A stretch of 64,000 bases of DNA, from assembly GCF_002288925.2 (NCBI RefSeq), contig NW_022098058.1:2704549-2768548 (forward strand), written 5' to 3'. The translations under genes and the position numbers were made by a program. Of the stretch, positions 12,840 through 25,326 are shown piece after piece. The notes below the pieces were generated by a model that did no database searches, was not told the origin of the DNA, and saw only the letters and a program-made list of their open reading frames with translations. Numbering within the stretch: the first letter of the stretch is position 1; each line of letters begins with the position of its first letter. Source of the stretch: Delphinapterus leucas (Eukaryota > Chordata > Mammalia > Artiodactyla > Monodontidae).

Positions 12840-13030
12840 TTCTGCCATCAACATTTTGCTGTGTTGGCTTCATCACAGACCTTCTCAGGACGTGTATCTA
12901 TCCATCCATTTTATTTCTTTGGATACATTTCAGAGTAAGTTGCAGACATTGGCACACTTCACTCCCCAAAGACTTCAACATTCATGTCTTGATTTATTTT
13001 TAAACTGGTCATTCTGTCATTCTTGGTTTT
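12840..13030 (-). mobile_element. Possible ancient L1-type relic
   Basis: The strings 'catttcagagtaagttgcag' and 'ccaaagacttcaacattcat' are familiar from an old interspersed repeat, probably L1M-type. Family and limits are uncertain. Confidence 0.35.
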
Positions 13031-13664
13031 GTTGCTCAAGCAGATGCCCGGGGACGTCACTGAGAGAGGCGTGAGGAGTGAGGACAGTCCCTCTGTCAGG
13101 TGGCTTTGCCCAGAGCTGAGACCACCCTCCTGTAGCATCACTTGGGAGGGAGTGTTGTGGCAGCCTGTCTTGTCTCCTGTGCGTGCTCACGTGAGGTTCG
13201 CCATCCCTCCTGTTTTCTCACCCTGCACGACCTTGACGTGCGTGGTCAGGAAGACGGCCTCGCAGCTTATGGATGGGGGGCAGCCTGCCATATTGTGACG
13301 GTCGTGCACGCACATAGTCTCTGGACCTGCTTCTGCCCTCTTCCTGGGCACTCTGGGCTTGCTGCTCTGTTAGTCAGCCTCCCGAGCATCTGGTGTTGTT
13401 GAAGGCTGTCACCTCTCCGTTCAGATGAGCAGAGGAGGGGCGGTGTGGAGCAGATGGCTATGTGACCGTGAAGGCTGGCAAGGACGTGGGGTGGGAGTGG
13501 GCGGTGGAGGGAGAATTTGTGAGCGGACACAGGCAGGTCCGCGGATGTCAAGCACCGCATCCCCTGGGATGTGGGCCTGGGAGGAGCAGAGACTCAGGTG
13601 ATAGGCTGGTCGCCTGGGGCTCTCTCCTCTTGGTTGAGATGGTGGAGGTCTATTGGGGAGATTA

Positions 13665-13850
13665 AAGGGAGGGCTTTGGGGTCAACAAGTCTGGGTTTGG
13701 GTCTTCCTCCTACTGGCTGCCTGATCCAGGGCCACTTCTATAGCCTCTCTGGGCCTCTGTTTCCTGGCCTGTAAGTGGAGATAATAACAGCATCTGACTT
13801 GAGGTGTGGCGAGGACCACATGAGACGAACAGTCAGCTTCGTAAGCCCCC
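13665..13850 (+). repeat. MIR SINE
   Basis: MIR order on the + strand: 'caacaagtctgggtttgggt', 'tatagcctctctgggcctc', 'tgtttcctggcctgtaagtg', 'agataataacagcatctgac'. Confidence 0.75.
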
Positions 13851-14399
13851 AGCAGAGAGGGAGTCTGCAAGGGCTTGGGATCCTGGATTTCTGTGGCTGA
13901 GATGATTAAGAGAACCCACCCACCTTCTTTTTTCAGGAGCAGAGTGTCTTTGCATCCCCAGGCGATGCTCACACAGGCAGCCATGAAGGCCCACACAGCC
14001 TCAGCTGGTTTCCCCTTTGTTCTCACTCCTAATGCCACCCGGAGGCGATGGCCCCAGGGAGACAGAGAGGTGCCCTGAGGCCTTCAGAGCCCCGCTCCCT
14101 GAGGTTTGTCTGTGGGCCTGGGGGAGGAAGGAGGTGTGACTAAGAAGGAGGCTTGTTGGGCAGCTATCGGGGCAGTTCTGAGCCTCTGCAAGGGGGCCAG
14201 CGTCCTGCCCCTGGTGGAGCTTTCATACCAGGTGGGGGAGGTGGCGGGGCTCTGGGACCAGCCCCTGACTGTGCCAAGAAGCGCTGACTTTTCTTCTGCT
14301 TACCCTCCTGGGACACACCTACGCAGCCCCCAGACCCTTCAAAGATTCTTCTCAAGCCGGAAGTCATGAGCCATCTGTGGCCACTCAGCCCCTCCCACT

Positions 14400-14590
14400 G
14401 GATGAGCATTTACTGTGAGCCGGGTGCCAGCACGTGCTCTACACACACTGAGTCATGTCTCCAGAACCCCCTGGAGCTGTTGTTCTTCCCATTGTGCCCA
14501 CAAAGAAACTGAGGCTCGAGGAGTGACCTCCTTGAAGTCGCCCAGCAGAGCTGGCACTCAGCCAGATCTGCCTGAATCTGTGTGACCAGG
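14400..14590 (-). repeat. MIR SINE, antisense
   Basis: Antisense MIR strings: 'gatgagcatttactgtgagc', 'cacaaagaaactgaggctcg', 'gtcgcccagcagagctggca'. Confidence 0.65.
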
Positions 14591-15929
14591 GAAGGCACTT
14601 GGCTGACTTCCTTTCCCCACATACACTTGCTAGATTGCTAGCCTCTGAGCAGGGGATCAGCGTTCTGAATTATCTCCGTATTGGCCATGCCTGGCAGATA
14701 TATATGGTGCTCAGAAAACGTTGTTGAGGGGAATTGACCCACTGACCATCAAGTTTCTTACCAGCAGAAAACCTCAGAGATCTTCTGCCCTAACTTCCAA
14801 GGCAATGCAAGAATTGCATCCCCAACTCTGCTTGGTTACCTCTACTAACAGGGAACTCATCCCAGGGCTGGGGGTCTCAGCCAGGGAGGAAGCTCTTCCA
14901 TTGTTGACTGTGACTGACCTCCCCACGCCTCCCCCGCCACCATGGATCCCCTCTGGGAGGCTGCTCAGGGCCGAAATTTGAGCACTTTGCCTTGCCCCAG
15001 TCAGAATTCTTTTCACGTGGAATTGAGTAGCATCTTCTGCATCCACCGTGTGGCTACCGTAGGTATTTTCCCACCTCAGCCAAAGACGAAGTGATGAATG
15101 AAATACCAGCTCTATGAATCCATGGGATTCAGGAAGGAGCGTTCCATCCCCTCTCTCAGTCCTTAGCATTCCCACTAGGAAACTCCAGACAGTCCTTTCT
15201 TTTCCCTACCTCCAGGCCTTTGCTTATGCCACTTACCTCCAGCCTTCCAGGCCAGGACAAGTACCAAAAATCCATTGAAAGTGTGACTCTCCATGAGCAT
15301 GGTGGTGTTCTCCTTCTTGCTTTTATAAAGACTCTCTGCCCTGTGCATTTGACTCGAAGTTTGTTCCTAATGTGGGTAGGAGCTTAAATTCCGTGGTGTT
15401 ACAGTGTCTTCCTAGGCTTTCAAGACTGTAGGATTGAAACACCCCAGCAGAAAACCCCAAGGAAAATGAGTCACAGCTGACCCCCAAACATATCCTTGCT
15501 ATGTAGGTCTGCGGTGTACATCACTGTCAGGTTTTAACTCGCTTACCAACTCTGACAGGTGCTGGACTTTTTCCACCATAGCTGGGGGCAAAAGGACTGT
15601 GTGATTGATTAGCAATGCCTGCCACGGGCAGGAATGATAGGTGGGATTGATCAGTAATGTCTGCCATGGACAGGAATAGGGATGGGATGTACATGCCATA
15701 TATTTGTCATCTCATTGCATTCCAGTTTCCTTATTTTGAAGATTAGAAGACTGAGGCCAGGACGAAAGAAAGAACTTTAGGGAAAACATAGGAACTTTCG
15801 GGACAACCTAGAATTGCAACCAGGTGTCCTGACCCTCTCAGTCTAACACACTGTCCACTTGGCCTGGTAGCTAGGATTCTGCCTAAGCCTTGAATTCCCC
15901 ATTCCTATGTACTGGAGACTCTAAGCAGA

Positions 15930-16065
15930 TGTGGCATTCAATACATATTTTTTGAGTGCTGACAATGTGCAAAGTGCTGGGGAATGCATCAGTGAAAAAA
16001 CAGAACTTCCTGCTCTCCTGGCACTTCTGTTCTAGTTGGGGGGAGACAGACAAAAATCAACGAAC
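15930..16065 (+). repeat. Ancestral interspersed repeat fragment
   Basis: A widely repeated mammalian string order is visible: 'ttttgagtgctgacaatgtg', 'aaagtgctggggaatgcatc', 'cttctgttctagttgggggg', 'agacagacaaaaatcaa'. Family not assigned. Related fragments occur near 5790-5870, 47795-47910 and 51705-51910. Confidence 0.5.
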
Positions 16066-16559
16066 ATAATGATGTCATTAAATGTATTGACTTCTGTGTC
16101 TCTGGGCAGACGCAGAGGCGGCTGCCTTCACCAACCTTGGCTGCTTGCTGTTTTGTTTTCCTCTTGAGGAAGTCCCTTCTCTAGACTGGAGTATACACCA
16201 CTGCTTGGCTCTCCCAGGGCCTGGAGCCTCCTTGTGTGCCCTTTCTTTCCCTGGCTCTCTGCCTCTGTACCAGCTCCATGGTTCTTAGGAGAGAAGTGAT
16301 TAAGGCGGGAGATGATACGGTTTCATTTCCATCTCAGTGCTTGCTCGGATGACACAGGAGAACGCACCTGCTTGGGGCTCGGTTTGGCCCAGAAGACCCT
16401 GGCCTTGTGTTCCCAGCAACGGCAGCTGGGTTCTGCAGCCCCACCACTGATGCCAGCTCAGACTCCCCTGCCTCACTGGTTCTCCCAGAGGGAGAGGTGG
16501 GACTACTGCCCAGGGGTCATTTAGTAACACGTCGGGGAGTAATTCTGGTTTCCTCTATG

Positions 16560-16650
16560 ACGGGGGCACCTCTGGCATTTAGAGAGTGGACTGGGTGATG
16601 CTAAACCTCCTACAACGAACAGGACCGTCCTGCACAATGAATGTCCTGTC
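16560..16650 (+). mobile_element. MER20 fragment
   Basis: Partial match to MER20: 'cctctggcatttagagagtg', 'gatgctaaacctcctacaac' and 'acaggaccgtcctgcacaat'. Confidence 0.6.
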
Positions 16651-17430
16651 CAGAAGGCCAGTTGCACCCTCTTAGAGGAACACTTTAGGGGGAAGACCTT
16701 GCCCTAAAATGTAGCCCCCAAGGCCGTGTGGACAGTCCCGGGAACAGTGCAGGACCAAGAACGTGCTGTCTCCAGGCCTTGCTCATGCCCTCCATTGCTC
16801 CAAACCTCCTCTCTTTAGCCCTTTAGTCAAATGGGGCTCCACTGTCTCATGCAATGGTTTAAGGGGTAGACGCGCATGGCCCCAGGATCCTATCACATAA
16901 GGCAGGGAGGTCACTGCCATCAGCCCAGTGCCAGCAACTGCCCGTCCACTCCTTCCACACTCTGTGACCAGGACACAGCTGTCCAGCCTCCGGGCAAAGG
17001 CCCAGCACCGTGACCCCGCTCCCTGCTCCACACAAAGGGGCCACCAGGGTCAGCCGACACACCCAGGCTCCCCTCACCGCCCACGGCGCAACCCTTCAGC
17101 CCAGTGACACTTTGCTGGCAGGGCCTCTGGGCAAGGCTGGCTGCCAGGGGCAGGGCTGGCACCAGAGCCAGAGGCTGCAGAACCCATTTCCAGTGGAGCT
17201 TGCAGGCCAAGGGCTTCTGCCCCTTCCCACCACTGTTCCCGCTGGCCCTGCCCGGCTGCCCAGCACATTAGCATTTAAATATATCCAGAATCGGCTCCCC
17301 CAGAGCCCTCTCCCCTCCCTGAATGCACCAGGGAGGGAGCACTTGAATCCTCCTGCCTCGACTCCCTTCCTCATAATGGCCATGCTGCATTCATCAGTGT
17401 CTGTATGTGGCATTAGCTGAGCGCAGAAGA

Positions 17431-17574
17431 GAGGGCGCCTAGCAGCCCAGAGGGGGCTGCGAAAGAGACGGGAAGGAAGAGGGCGCCTAGCAGCCCAGAG
17501 GGGGCTGCGAAAGAGACGGGAAGGAAGAGGGCGCCTAGCAACCCAGAGGGGGCTGCGAAAGAGACGGGAAGGAA
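17431..17574 (+). repeat. 48-bp minisatellite, three copies
   Basis: Three head-to-tail copies of a 48-bp unit start at 17431, 17479 and 17527 (unit begins GAGGGCGCCTAGCAGCCCAG and ends GAGACGGGAAGGAA). The only difference is one base in the third copy (AGCAACCC for AGCAGCCC). Near identity points to recent expansion or homogenisation. It lies in deep intron, about 10 kb before the nearest exon. Confidence 0.97.
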
Positions 17575-17786
17575 GTGATATTCATGTAATCATTCACTTC
17601 TACAAAGGCCGTTGTCAGGTACACACTGGAAACACAGCTGTTGTATTATTCTCCTAACCTACTTTTAATCTTCTGACACTATTTCCCAATACAAATGGCC
17701 AAAAGAAAGAGCTTAATTCAGCTATTTTCTGCCGGGCCACATACGTTATGTTTTCACCTCAGTGGAAGGCTCTGCTTACGAAAGTG

Positions 17787-17826
17787 GTGTTGTGCGTGTG
17801 TTTGTGTGTCTGTGTGTGGCTGTCTG
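17787..17826 (+). repeat. Imperfect (GT)n repeat
   Basis: This is a short GT-rich stretch, 'gtgttgtgcgtgtgtttgtg' and onward. Confidence 0.7.
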
Positions 17827-18269
17827 TCTGAAAAGAAAATGTTAAAGAAAGAGAAGGCTGTGGGTCATGAGCCCAGGACGGCCACCAAGCCCTGTCCTGG
17901 CTACTTGGATCCGAGAGCCAGACGCCGCATGTGCTGTTGGGTCTGGAGGTTTTAGCATCTTCTTGGCAGGGCAAGGAGCACGGGAGCAGTGGGGTGCTGG
18001 CTTCCTCCGCCCCTCCCTGTTGTACCCTAGCTCACGGCCCTAAGGGCAGGTGACTCTGCCTTAGTGATGGACGGTGGCCACATTCGGTACTGCTCAGAAA
18101 CCTGATTAGTTCATCTGGTAGGGAGGGGGCTGGGATGGTGGGAAAGACCTGGGAGCCTGTTTTCATAACATGTACAGTGGAGAAGCTACTGTACATGCTA
18201 TGTATAGCATTAGCCACATTAGAAGTGGAAAAGCATTAGCCACCAAAAGGAAGCAGGTTAAGGGAGCTG

Positions 18270-18440
18270 TACCAGGTACCCCATTACGTACTTTACGTTC
18301 ATTGTATCTTTCTTTTGTGAACAAGGAAGTTGGGGCTCAGAGAAGTGAAGTAACTTGCCCAGAGTTGCACAGCAGGTAAATGGCAGTGCAGGGCTCCAGC
18401 CTGGGTCTACCTGACCCTGAAGCTCATGCCCTTTCCATTA
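18270..18440 (-). repeat. MIR SINE, antisense
   Basis: Antisense MIR strings: 'tggggctcagagaagtgaag', 'taacttgcccagagttgcac', 'agcaggtaaatggcagtgca', ending with 'ctcatgccctttccatta'. Confidence 0.8.
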
Positions 18441-18599
18441 AGCCCCAGAGAGGTGCGGAACCAGGCACCGGGGAAAAGCCCAGGTTTGACTTAGTCCCCT
18501 TCACATGATGCTCCAGTGCCTTCTCCCCAAGGCGGGCCAGGTTCCGGAGGTTTTGTCCCTAAGCCCAAGGGGACTCCTCACACAGTGGCCAGTGCGTAC

Positions 18600-18735
18600 A
18601 TCTCTCCAAAGCTAAATAGACAACAAACTCCCCCTCTCTGGGTGTTAGTTTTTTATCCATAAAAGGGAGATAATAATTGCACTGATCTCAACAGTGAGTC
18701 TAATATTTGTGAAGTGTGTAGAACAGCCCCTGCTG
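18600..18735 (+). repeat. MIR SINE fragment
   Basis: The strings 'ccctctctgggtgttagttt' and 'ccataaaagggagataataa' follow MIR order. Confidence 0.55.
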
Positions 18736-19049
18736 TGTCATCGGTGCTTCCAAAGGTGAGCAGGTGCTCTGATGACTGGCTCCTCTCAACTGGTGCTTTC
18801 CTGGCAGGATGGGTTAACGCTGCGTTTGTCAGAGACCTCAGAGCATCAGTGCAGCAAACATCATCTCCTCCAGGGCACAGGGACAGATGGACCAGGCCCA
18901 CCTGCTGGCGCCAGCTTTGATCCCTGGCAGAGTTGCTGCCCTTCTGCTCTGACTGGCGGCTCTTTGTCGACATGAAAGCACATTTCTGGGGGATCTTCTT
19001 TATGTAGCCCGTGCTGCCTTAAGACACTGCAGCAGGTCACATCTGCAAC

Positions 19050-19265
19050 TGCCCCTTCACAGAGCAGGGCCCTGGCCCCGCTGCCCCACGCCCCTGCCTC
19101 TCACCATCCGCCCACTTGCTCGTCTCCACCAGATGCCGTGTTCCAGCCTATCTGCCCGTGTTTGTGGTCTGTCTCTCCTGCTAGAAGGTAGTAAGCTCCC
19201 TGAGGGCGGGAGCTCCTGGAACTTCGCCTGGCACATAACGGACACTTGGTGCTTGTGCATTGTGG
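19050..19265 (+). mobile_element. L2 LINE 3' end relic
   Basis: L2 3'-type strings: 'ctgctagaaggtagtaagct', 'ccctgagggcgggagctcc', 'cctggcacataacggacact'. Confidence 0.55.
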
Positions 19266-20419
19266 GGAGAAAAGGGAAAAGAGGCTTTTTTCTTCTCCTC
19301 CAGATTTGTGAAGACTGGTAGATCCTGAGAAGGGATTAACATTGACTAAGTGCCTGCTGTTGGAGCTCACGGCTGGGTTTCTGAGCACTTCCTCAGTGCT
19401 CTCCAAGAGCTGGGCTCTGTGCTGAGTATTTGTTTCACACACATCATCTTATTTAATCTTCTGTGCGCAAGAGAAGGAGGGAGGGGCTCACCACTATGCA
19501 CACTGACCCTCTCCCAGGTCTCCCCAATCAGGGTAGTCTCTTCTCTCCAAGGGGTGAGAAAAAGACGTGACGCCTTTGCCCTCAAGCTTCTAGGAGATTA
19601 GACATTCTACATATGCGGTCAAAGGGGGAAGAGGGAGAGAGGACAGGCGTTTTCCGTGTCCCCCCCGCCAACAGCTGTCTCTAACCTGGGCGTGATGACG
19701 CCCACCACAGGGCAGTCACAGGATGTAGGACGATGCCTTGTACACTCTAAAGTGCTGTCCGTGTGGACAGGGGCAGCGGGTACTAAGCATCCATCTTGAC
19801 AGTGTAGCTCCTGAGCTTGGTAGGGAAGAGTGTGTCCTGGTCCGTCCATCCTTCCTTGCTTCTCCCAGCTGGGCCCCACCGATCCAGTTTGGAAGGAGGG
19901 TTACACCCTGATCCATTGCTTTCTGCACCTACTGTGCACCAGGGCTCATCGGAACAAGTTGGTCTGAAAGCGGTGAAGTTGCCCCAGAGCTAGGAGGGCA
20001 GGACCACTTCTCTTCCAAAGGGGCTCTGCTCCCTGGTTCCCATGCAAATCTGTCCTCCAAACCTCTGAATGTGGACGGCCCCTGCCACGCAGCCAGAACG
20101 CCCCACATTCATTGCTGCAGAACATGGGGAGCGATCCGTTTCTCAGCTACTGACCCAGCTTCCTTAGGGTTTGTTCTGTGGAGACTGTTTTCTCTTCAAA
20201 TTCTCCTGAGAACTAGGAAGGCCTTTCTCCACTCAGCTGCCCCCTTTGTGGCATCCTGGGAGATGCTGGTCAGTGGGGCTCAGTTGCCTGGTCTTCCTTT
20301 CATGGAGGTGGGGCTGTTTTTGTCTTGTTGACCTCACAGCCACAGAGCTGTTTAAACCCCTGCCGAGAGTCCAGGCCTGCACAGTGCACCAGGAGGCCCC
20401 AGCTTTTCTCTTTAAAATG

Positions 20420-20610
20420 TGGAGCCAGAACGCCTGGGGTTCAAACCTGACTCTGTCGCTTGTTAGCTGTTTGACCATCTATGGATCCGCTTCCTCTTCT
20501 CTAAAGATGGAGGTGACAGCACTGCCTAGTGAGATGGTTATGTCAATTATGAGATTGTTCCATGAAAGCCTTGCGTACATGGCAGGTTTTCAACAAATGG
20601 TGACTCAAGA
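20420..20610 (+). repeat. MIR SINE
   Basis: MIR order: 'cctggggttcaaacctgact', 'gttagctgtttgaccatct', 'cttcctcttctctaaagatg', 'ttcaacaaatggtgact'. Confidence 0.7.
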
Positions 20611-20995
20611 TTCCCACTTCCTAAGGCATCACCAAACTGGTAGAAGGTTCATGAATGTCCTGTTGGCCTGTTTTATTAGCCTCTCTTTGCAAATCATTCT
20701 GTCAAATCATTCCAGTGGCCACCATGATCTAGTTTGATCTCTGGGTGTTTGTGGAATTCCTAGTTGAAGAAAGAAATCGCCTTCGGTGAAAAGGACTTGG
20801 GATAATGCCTGTAGCAGAGGCAATGCTTTCTGTTCACTAACCATCTATTTTTTCTCTTCCTGAGTGAAATGGGAAGAGACTTTCCCAGACTTCCTTGTCT
20901 TTAAGTTGGGATCACAGGACTTGGTTCTGGTCAGTGGTGTGTGGGCAGGGTGGTATTAGTAATTACAAGTCTGGTTCTAAAAACCTCCCAAACAT

Positions 20996-21375
20996 GGGAC
21001 TTCCCTGGTGGCGCAGTGGTTAAGAATCCGCCTGCCAATGCAGGGAACATGGGTTCGAGCCCTGGTCTGGGAAGATCCCACATGCTGCGGAGCAACTAAG
21101 CCCATGTGCCACAACTACTGAGCCTGCGCTCTGGAGCCTGCGAGCCACAACTACTGAAGCCCACGTGCCACAACTGCTGAAGCCCACGTGCCACAACTAC
21201 TGAAGCCCACGTGCCTAGAGCCGGTGCTCCACAACAAGAGAAACCACTGCAATGAGAAGCCCGCGCACTGCAACGAAGAGTAGCCCCCTCTCGCCACAAC
21301 TAGAGAAAGCCCGCGCGCAGCAGTGAAGACCCAATGCAGCAAAAAATTAATGAATTATAAAAAAAAAAACAACCC
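20996..21375 (+). mobile_element. CHR-type tRNA-derived SINE with expanded internal repeats
   Basis: It begins 'gggacttccctggtggcgca', has a polymerase III B-box-like 'gggttcgagccc', and ends in an A-rich tail. The middle carries three copies of about 24 bp with the core 'cacaactactgaagcccacg' (21140-21215). Flanks 'acctcccaaaca' (20983-20994) and 'accttcccaaaca' (21376-21388) form a nearly perfect target-site duplication. Confidence 0.93.
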
Positions 21376-22239
21376 ACCTTCCCAAACAAAGCTCTCGTAG
21401 TCTGTTCCTCTGCGTCAGAGGCTGTACTGACCTGGGGGTATCATGATGAGGTAGGAGGGCTTGCTCGCTGTCATTGGGTGGAAGAGAGCCAGCCCCGCCA
21501 CAGTCTGTCATGTGCTTTGTGTAGGCGGGAAATAAACTTCCGTTGTGCTAAGCCATTGAGGCTCGGGGGGTTATTGTTTATTTCAGCGTAGCCTTAACAC
21601 ATACAGCTCCCCCAGTGAGTTCATTCGTTTCTTCCCAAAGGTTGTAGGGAGGCTAACAGTTGGAACCCTGTGGCATTTTCGCAGCCACAGGTGTGTTCAA
21701 GAATATAGACGTGCATCAGGCATGCCTGTCTGCTAAGGAGTCCGATGGTGTAGAGTCCACGTGAAGACATATCATGCTTCTTTGTGAGACTTTTTCAAGA
21801 AATCGAATCCTGAAGCTTCTCGGGCTCTGCAGGCCCAGTAAGCATGTATCTCAGCAGAAAAGTTGAATCAACACTGGTTTATCAAATGTGGAAAATAGAA
21901 AAGGCCGGTGGAGAGAGCTTTGGATCTGGAGTCAAGGAGATGATAAGTTAGTACTAAAATCCTGATGACTTGCAAATCTGTGTCTCAAGCCCAGACTGCA
22001 ATATTTAGCCCTAGACTTTCTGCCTATCTCCTGAACAGCTCACCTGATGCCTTGTCTAGACTATACTCATACGCATTTCCCCCACATTGTACCTCGAACC
22101 TCCCTTTAAAAAACTGGCTCATCCTCTAGTGTTACACCCCCATCCACCACATCCCTCAGTTCTGGGGATCCATCTCTCACCCCCAGTCAAGACCAGTCTT
22201 CTTTAATCTGCCCTCTGAAAATGTCTTGAGAACCAAGGA

Positions 22240-24230
22240 GGCAAGATGGCAACAGAAAAAAATTTTTTTTTAGTTTTCCAGAATCTCCACACCTAAACAG
22301 AGAAACTAGGATAGTAAACCAAAAAGCATATGGATGGTACCTTCAGCATAACTAGGTGGCTCCATGAACCACAAAGGTGAACAGGTAGGGTCAAATACCA
22401 ACAGCAATAACATCTGCATGGTATCCACTCTATGGGATGAGATGAAGATGAAGAGGTAGAGGAAGAGGAAGAGGAAGGCAAACGGATACGGAAGGCTGAG
22501 AGACAGGAAACCCATAAATCTCTAACATGTATTCACCCATAGAAGGAGAGGGCACTGGGAATAGAAGGTTGGTGCACCCATCTGAGAATGTCAGCTGAAA
22601 CTAGGAGGGATGTGTTCAGGCTGCAAGTCACAGGTGAGTGTGAGAGGACTGTGGGAAGTTCAGGCCGGGGTCTGGGACCTGGGAACTCTACAGACTGACC
22701 AGCTGAGGCTCTGTGGTCAGACAGGACCCCCACATTGAGGAGAAACCACTGAAAGCAGAATCCAAATTGAGCAGGACAAAGACAGTAGAGGAAACAAAGA
22801 GAAATTCTGGATAAGAGTGGAGAATAGTAATTTCAGAAAGTACTCTCTGCGTGGCTATAGTTTTAAAGACTTTTTGGTACTGTCGGAAGAGGCAACTCTA
22901 GACCTTTGAGGCCAGAAAATCTACACAAGAAAACCTCCTACTAAAGGAACAAAAAAAAAAAAAAAAAGCATGTCACCTACATGTGAGCACCAGAAAAGGA
23001 TTGCGATGAAGTCTCATACAAAGCTATATTATAAGAAAAAGAATTAGGAGCAGAATAGTGTTCCTACAGATAAGGAACACATTCCACAAAGACCCAGCAA
23101 CTTAATATATCACCACAAGCTAAAAGAAATGAAGAAACAATAGATGCTATGAAACACTAGCATAAATGAAATTGTTAGGCAAAAAAGAATATTTGAAAGG
23201 AGAGCTGACAGGAAGGACAGCTTGTGAAAGAAAAAACAAATGAAGAAAGTTTTTAAAGAATGTAAGAAAAAGTGTTAGGTATAGAAATAAAGAAGATCCA
23301 ACATACAAACAAGTCCCCAAAGGAGAAATCCAAAGTAATGGAAGAGAACACATACTAAAAACAATTATTCAGGAAATTCTTCCCCCTGAAATAAAAGAGG
23401 AGACTCGAATTTGCATCTTGAAGAAGTATATCACAAGCCTGGGAAAAAATAACCCAGAATAATCAACATTGAGACATGTTTTTATTAGAATAATATTAGA
23501 ATTATTGGACTTCCAAGAGAAAGCAACAAACCTGTTGATAATTCAGACAAAAAGAGTAAATGCTTTTATAAGGGGAAACAAGTTAGAGTGGCGTCAGACT
23601 TTTCTACCCCATCACTTTGTGCCAGGAGACAACTAAGCAACATCAAAGTACTCAGGAAGAGAAAAAGAGAACCAAGGATTTTATACGCAGCCAAACCAAC
23701 TTTCAGGTACAAAAGCCACAGATCAACTGCTAGGAACATGAAAGAACCCAGGAAATATATTTCCCATAAGCCTTTCCAGAGGAATTTACTAGAGAACAAG
23801 CTACAACAAAACTGACTGGAGAGGTATTAACATAATGGCTGGGGGTGAGCATTAAATTTATAGTCACCTGTAGAACTCACACTAAATAATGGCAAAAGGG
23901 GGACAATAATATGAAATGTTTGTATGTTCTGATAATGCAGATACAGTACAAGTATTAAAAATTGGGAGAGAAGGGAGTGTGTATATGAAAAGTAAAGTAA
24001 CTTCACAGAATGCCTTTGGGTATTAACTGGAAACAAATGAATATTTCTTCAAATTAGATTCTGGAGGAAAGGGAAGAAAGAAAGAGAAGATGTGGCTAAT
24101 TTCAATATTCCTCATAGTAGAGAGCCAACAGGGGGAGGGCTAAGGGTATTGTATAAAGGTGTTGATTTAATGGTAATCATCTGAATAAAAATGACAGCCT
24201 TTTTCCTACAGAGGTAGGGGAACAAGAAAA
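22240..24230 (+). mobile_element. Old L1/HAL1-like LINE relic
   Basis: This is a 2-kb A-rich sense-strand stretch resembling the 5' and ORF1 part of ancient L1 or HAL1 elements. The clearest part is 23590-23800, where a broken frame reads RRQLSNIKVLRKRKREPRIL then YAAKPTFRYKS. It matches the familiar 'caaagtactcaggaagagaa' region. An (A)20 run lies near 22951. No intact ORF remains. Confidence 0.6.
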
Positions 24231-24269
24231 AAAAAAATCATTGAGAACACATTCCTCTCTCACGTGACC

Positions 24270-24540
24270 CTCCATACCCAATGTGTCCTCTTTCATCACT
24301 TCTCTATTCTTTAAAGGTGTGCCTCCTCCAGACAGCCTTCTCTGATTGCCCTAGCACATGTTAATCTTTCCCCTCTTCTACCACTCCCAGGTACTGGGTA
24401 TCTTGTTCTCTGAATGTTTCATTTTATCTCACCTGCAGACAGAGATGGAGTGCTATAAATAATTGTACAGTACCTCTTTCAGAGCCTGGCACAGGGTTCT
24501 GCATACAGAAGGCACTCAATAAATGCTGGGTCATTGGTAA
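24270..24540 (+). mobile_element. L2 LINE 3' end
   Basis: L2-type strings: 'gacagccttctctgattgcc', 'agcctggcacagggttctgc', 'ggcactcaataaatgctggg' at the end. Confidence 0.7.
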
Positions 24541-24599
24541 TTCAGAATTGATTGAAGAATTTGGGCTTAGAGCCCCTAGGTTTTTCTAAGATCTTAATG

Positions 24600-25020
24600 T
24601 TGCTGTTAGTCAGAATTCTTTCTGCTTGAGGTGACAGCAGTCCCATTCAAACTGACTTAAGAAAAAGAGGAATTATAGGCCTCTGAAACTGAAATACACT
24701 CAGGTAGGCCTGATTTCAGGTGTGGCTGGATCCAGGGACTTGAGTCATATCTCCAATATTAGTCTTTCTTTGCTCTAAACTCTGCTTTCCTCTGCATTGG
24801 CTTTATTCTCAGGCAGGCTCTTCACTCATGGTCAGTGATGACCCCCAGCAGTTACAAGCTTAATATCTCTAAGAGAAAAGAATGTGTCCCATTTGCAGTA
24901 GCTCCACTAGAAGTCCCAGGATTGAGTTTCATTGGCTTGGTTTGCATCATATGCTCATCCCCGAACCAGTCACTGTGGCCAAGAGAAATGCTTTGATTGG
25001 CCTGGGTGGGGAACAGCTGG
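24600..25020 (+). repeat. Ancestral mammalian repeat, family not assigned
   Basis: Strings such as 'aaaagaggaattataggcct', 'gagtttcattggcttggttt' and 'tgtggccaagagaaatgctt' look like an old DNA-transposon-type mammalian repeat. I cannot name it. Confidence 0.4.
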
Positions 25021-25190
25021 TTTCTCAAAGTAAAATTGGGGTGCTGTTACCTGAAAAGGGGAGATGGGTGCCGGGTGGGCAAAAACAGCAGATGCCTGTT
25101 TTAGTGCTGGGTGCGATGAGCAAACTGCAAGAAAAATCCCCTGCAGGTGGAAAGCGTGGTTTGAGGCCCCATCTTTGGGACGTGTGGATG

Positions 25191-25326
25191 GAAAGCTCTC
25201 TTGGGTGTTTTCGAACTCACTGAGGGGTTTATTTACCATGTGGGGAGGGTGGGACCATTCGCCATGGGGCCCAGTTATGATGAAGCCCCCAGGTTTCCCA
25301 CAGGTCTGGAGGCTTCTCTCACTCTG
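25191..25326 (+). repeat. Left arm of an intronic inverted repeat
   Basis: It is the reverse complement, at roughly 80-85% by eye, of 26968-27098. Shared blocks in matching order include 'gaactcac', 'tttatttaccatgt', 'ggaccattc', 'ccatggggccca' and 'caggtctggaggcttctctc'. No known family was recognised. Confidence 0.85.

Noticed and set aside
20996..21060. tRNA gene-like sequence with A/B-box motifs
   Set aside because: It is the tRNA-derived head of a CHR SINE, with no cloverleaf-complete tRNA. The same applies to the other SINE heads.
21140..21215. CRISPR-like repeats
   Set aside because: The regularly spaced repeats are directly adjacent units within a SINE, without unique spacers, in a mammalian genome.
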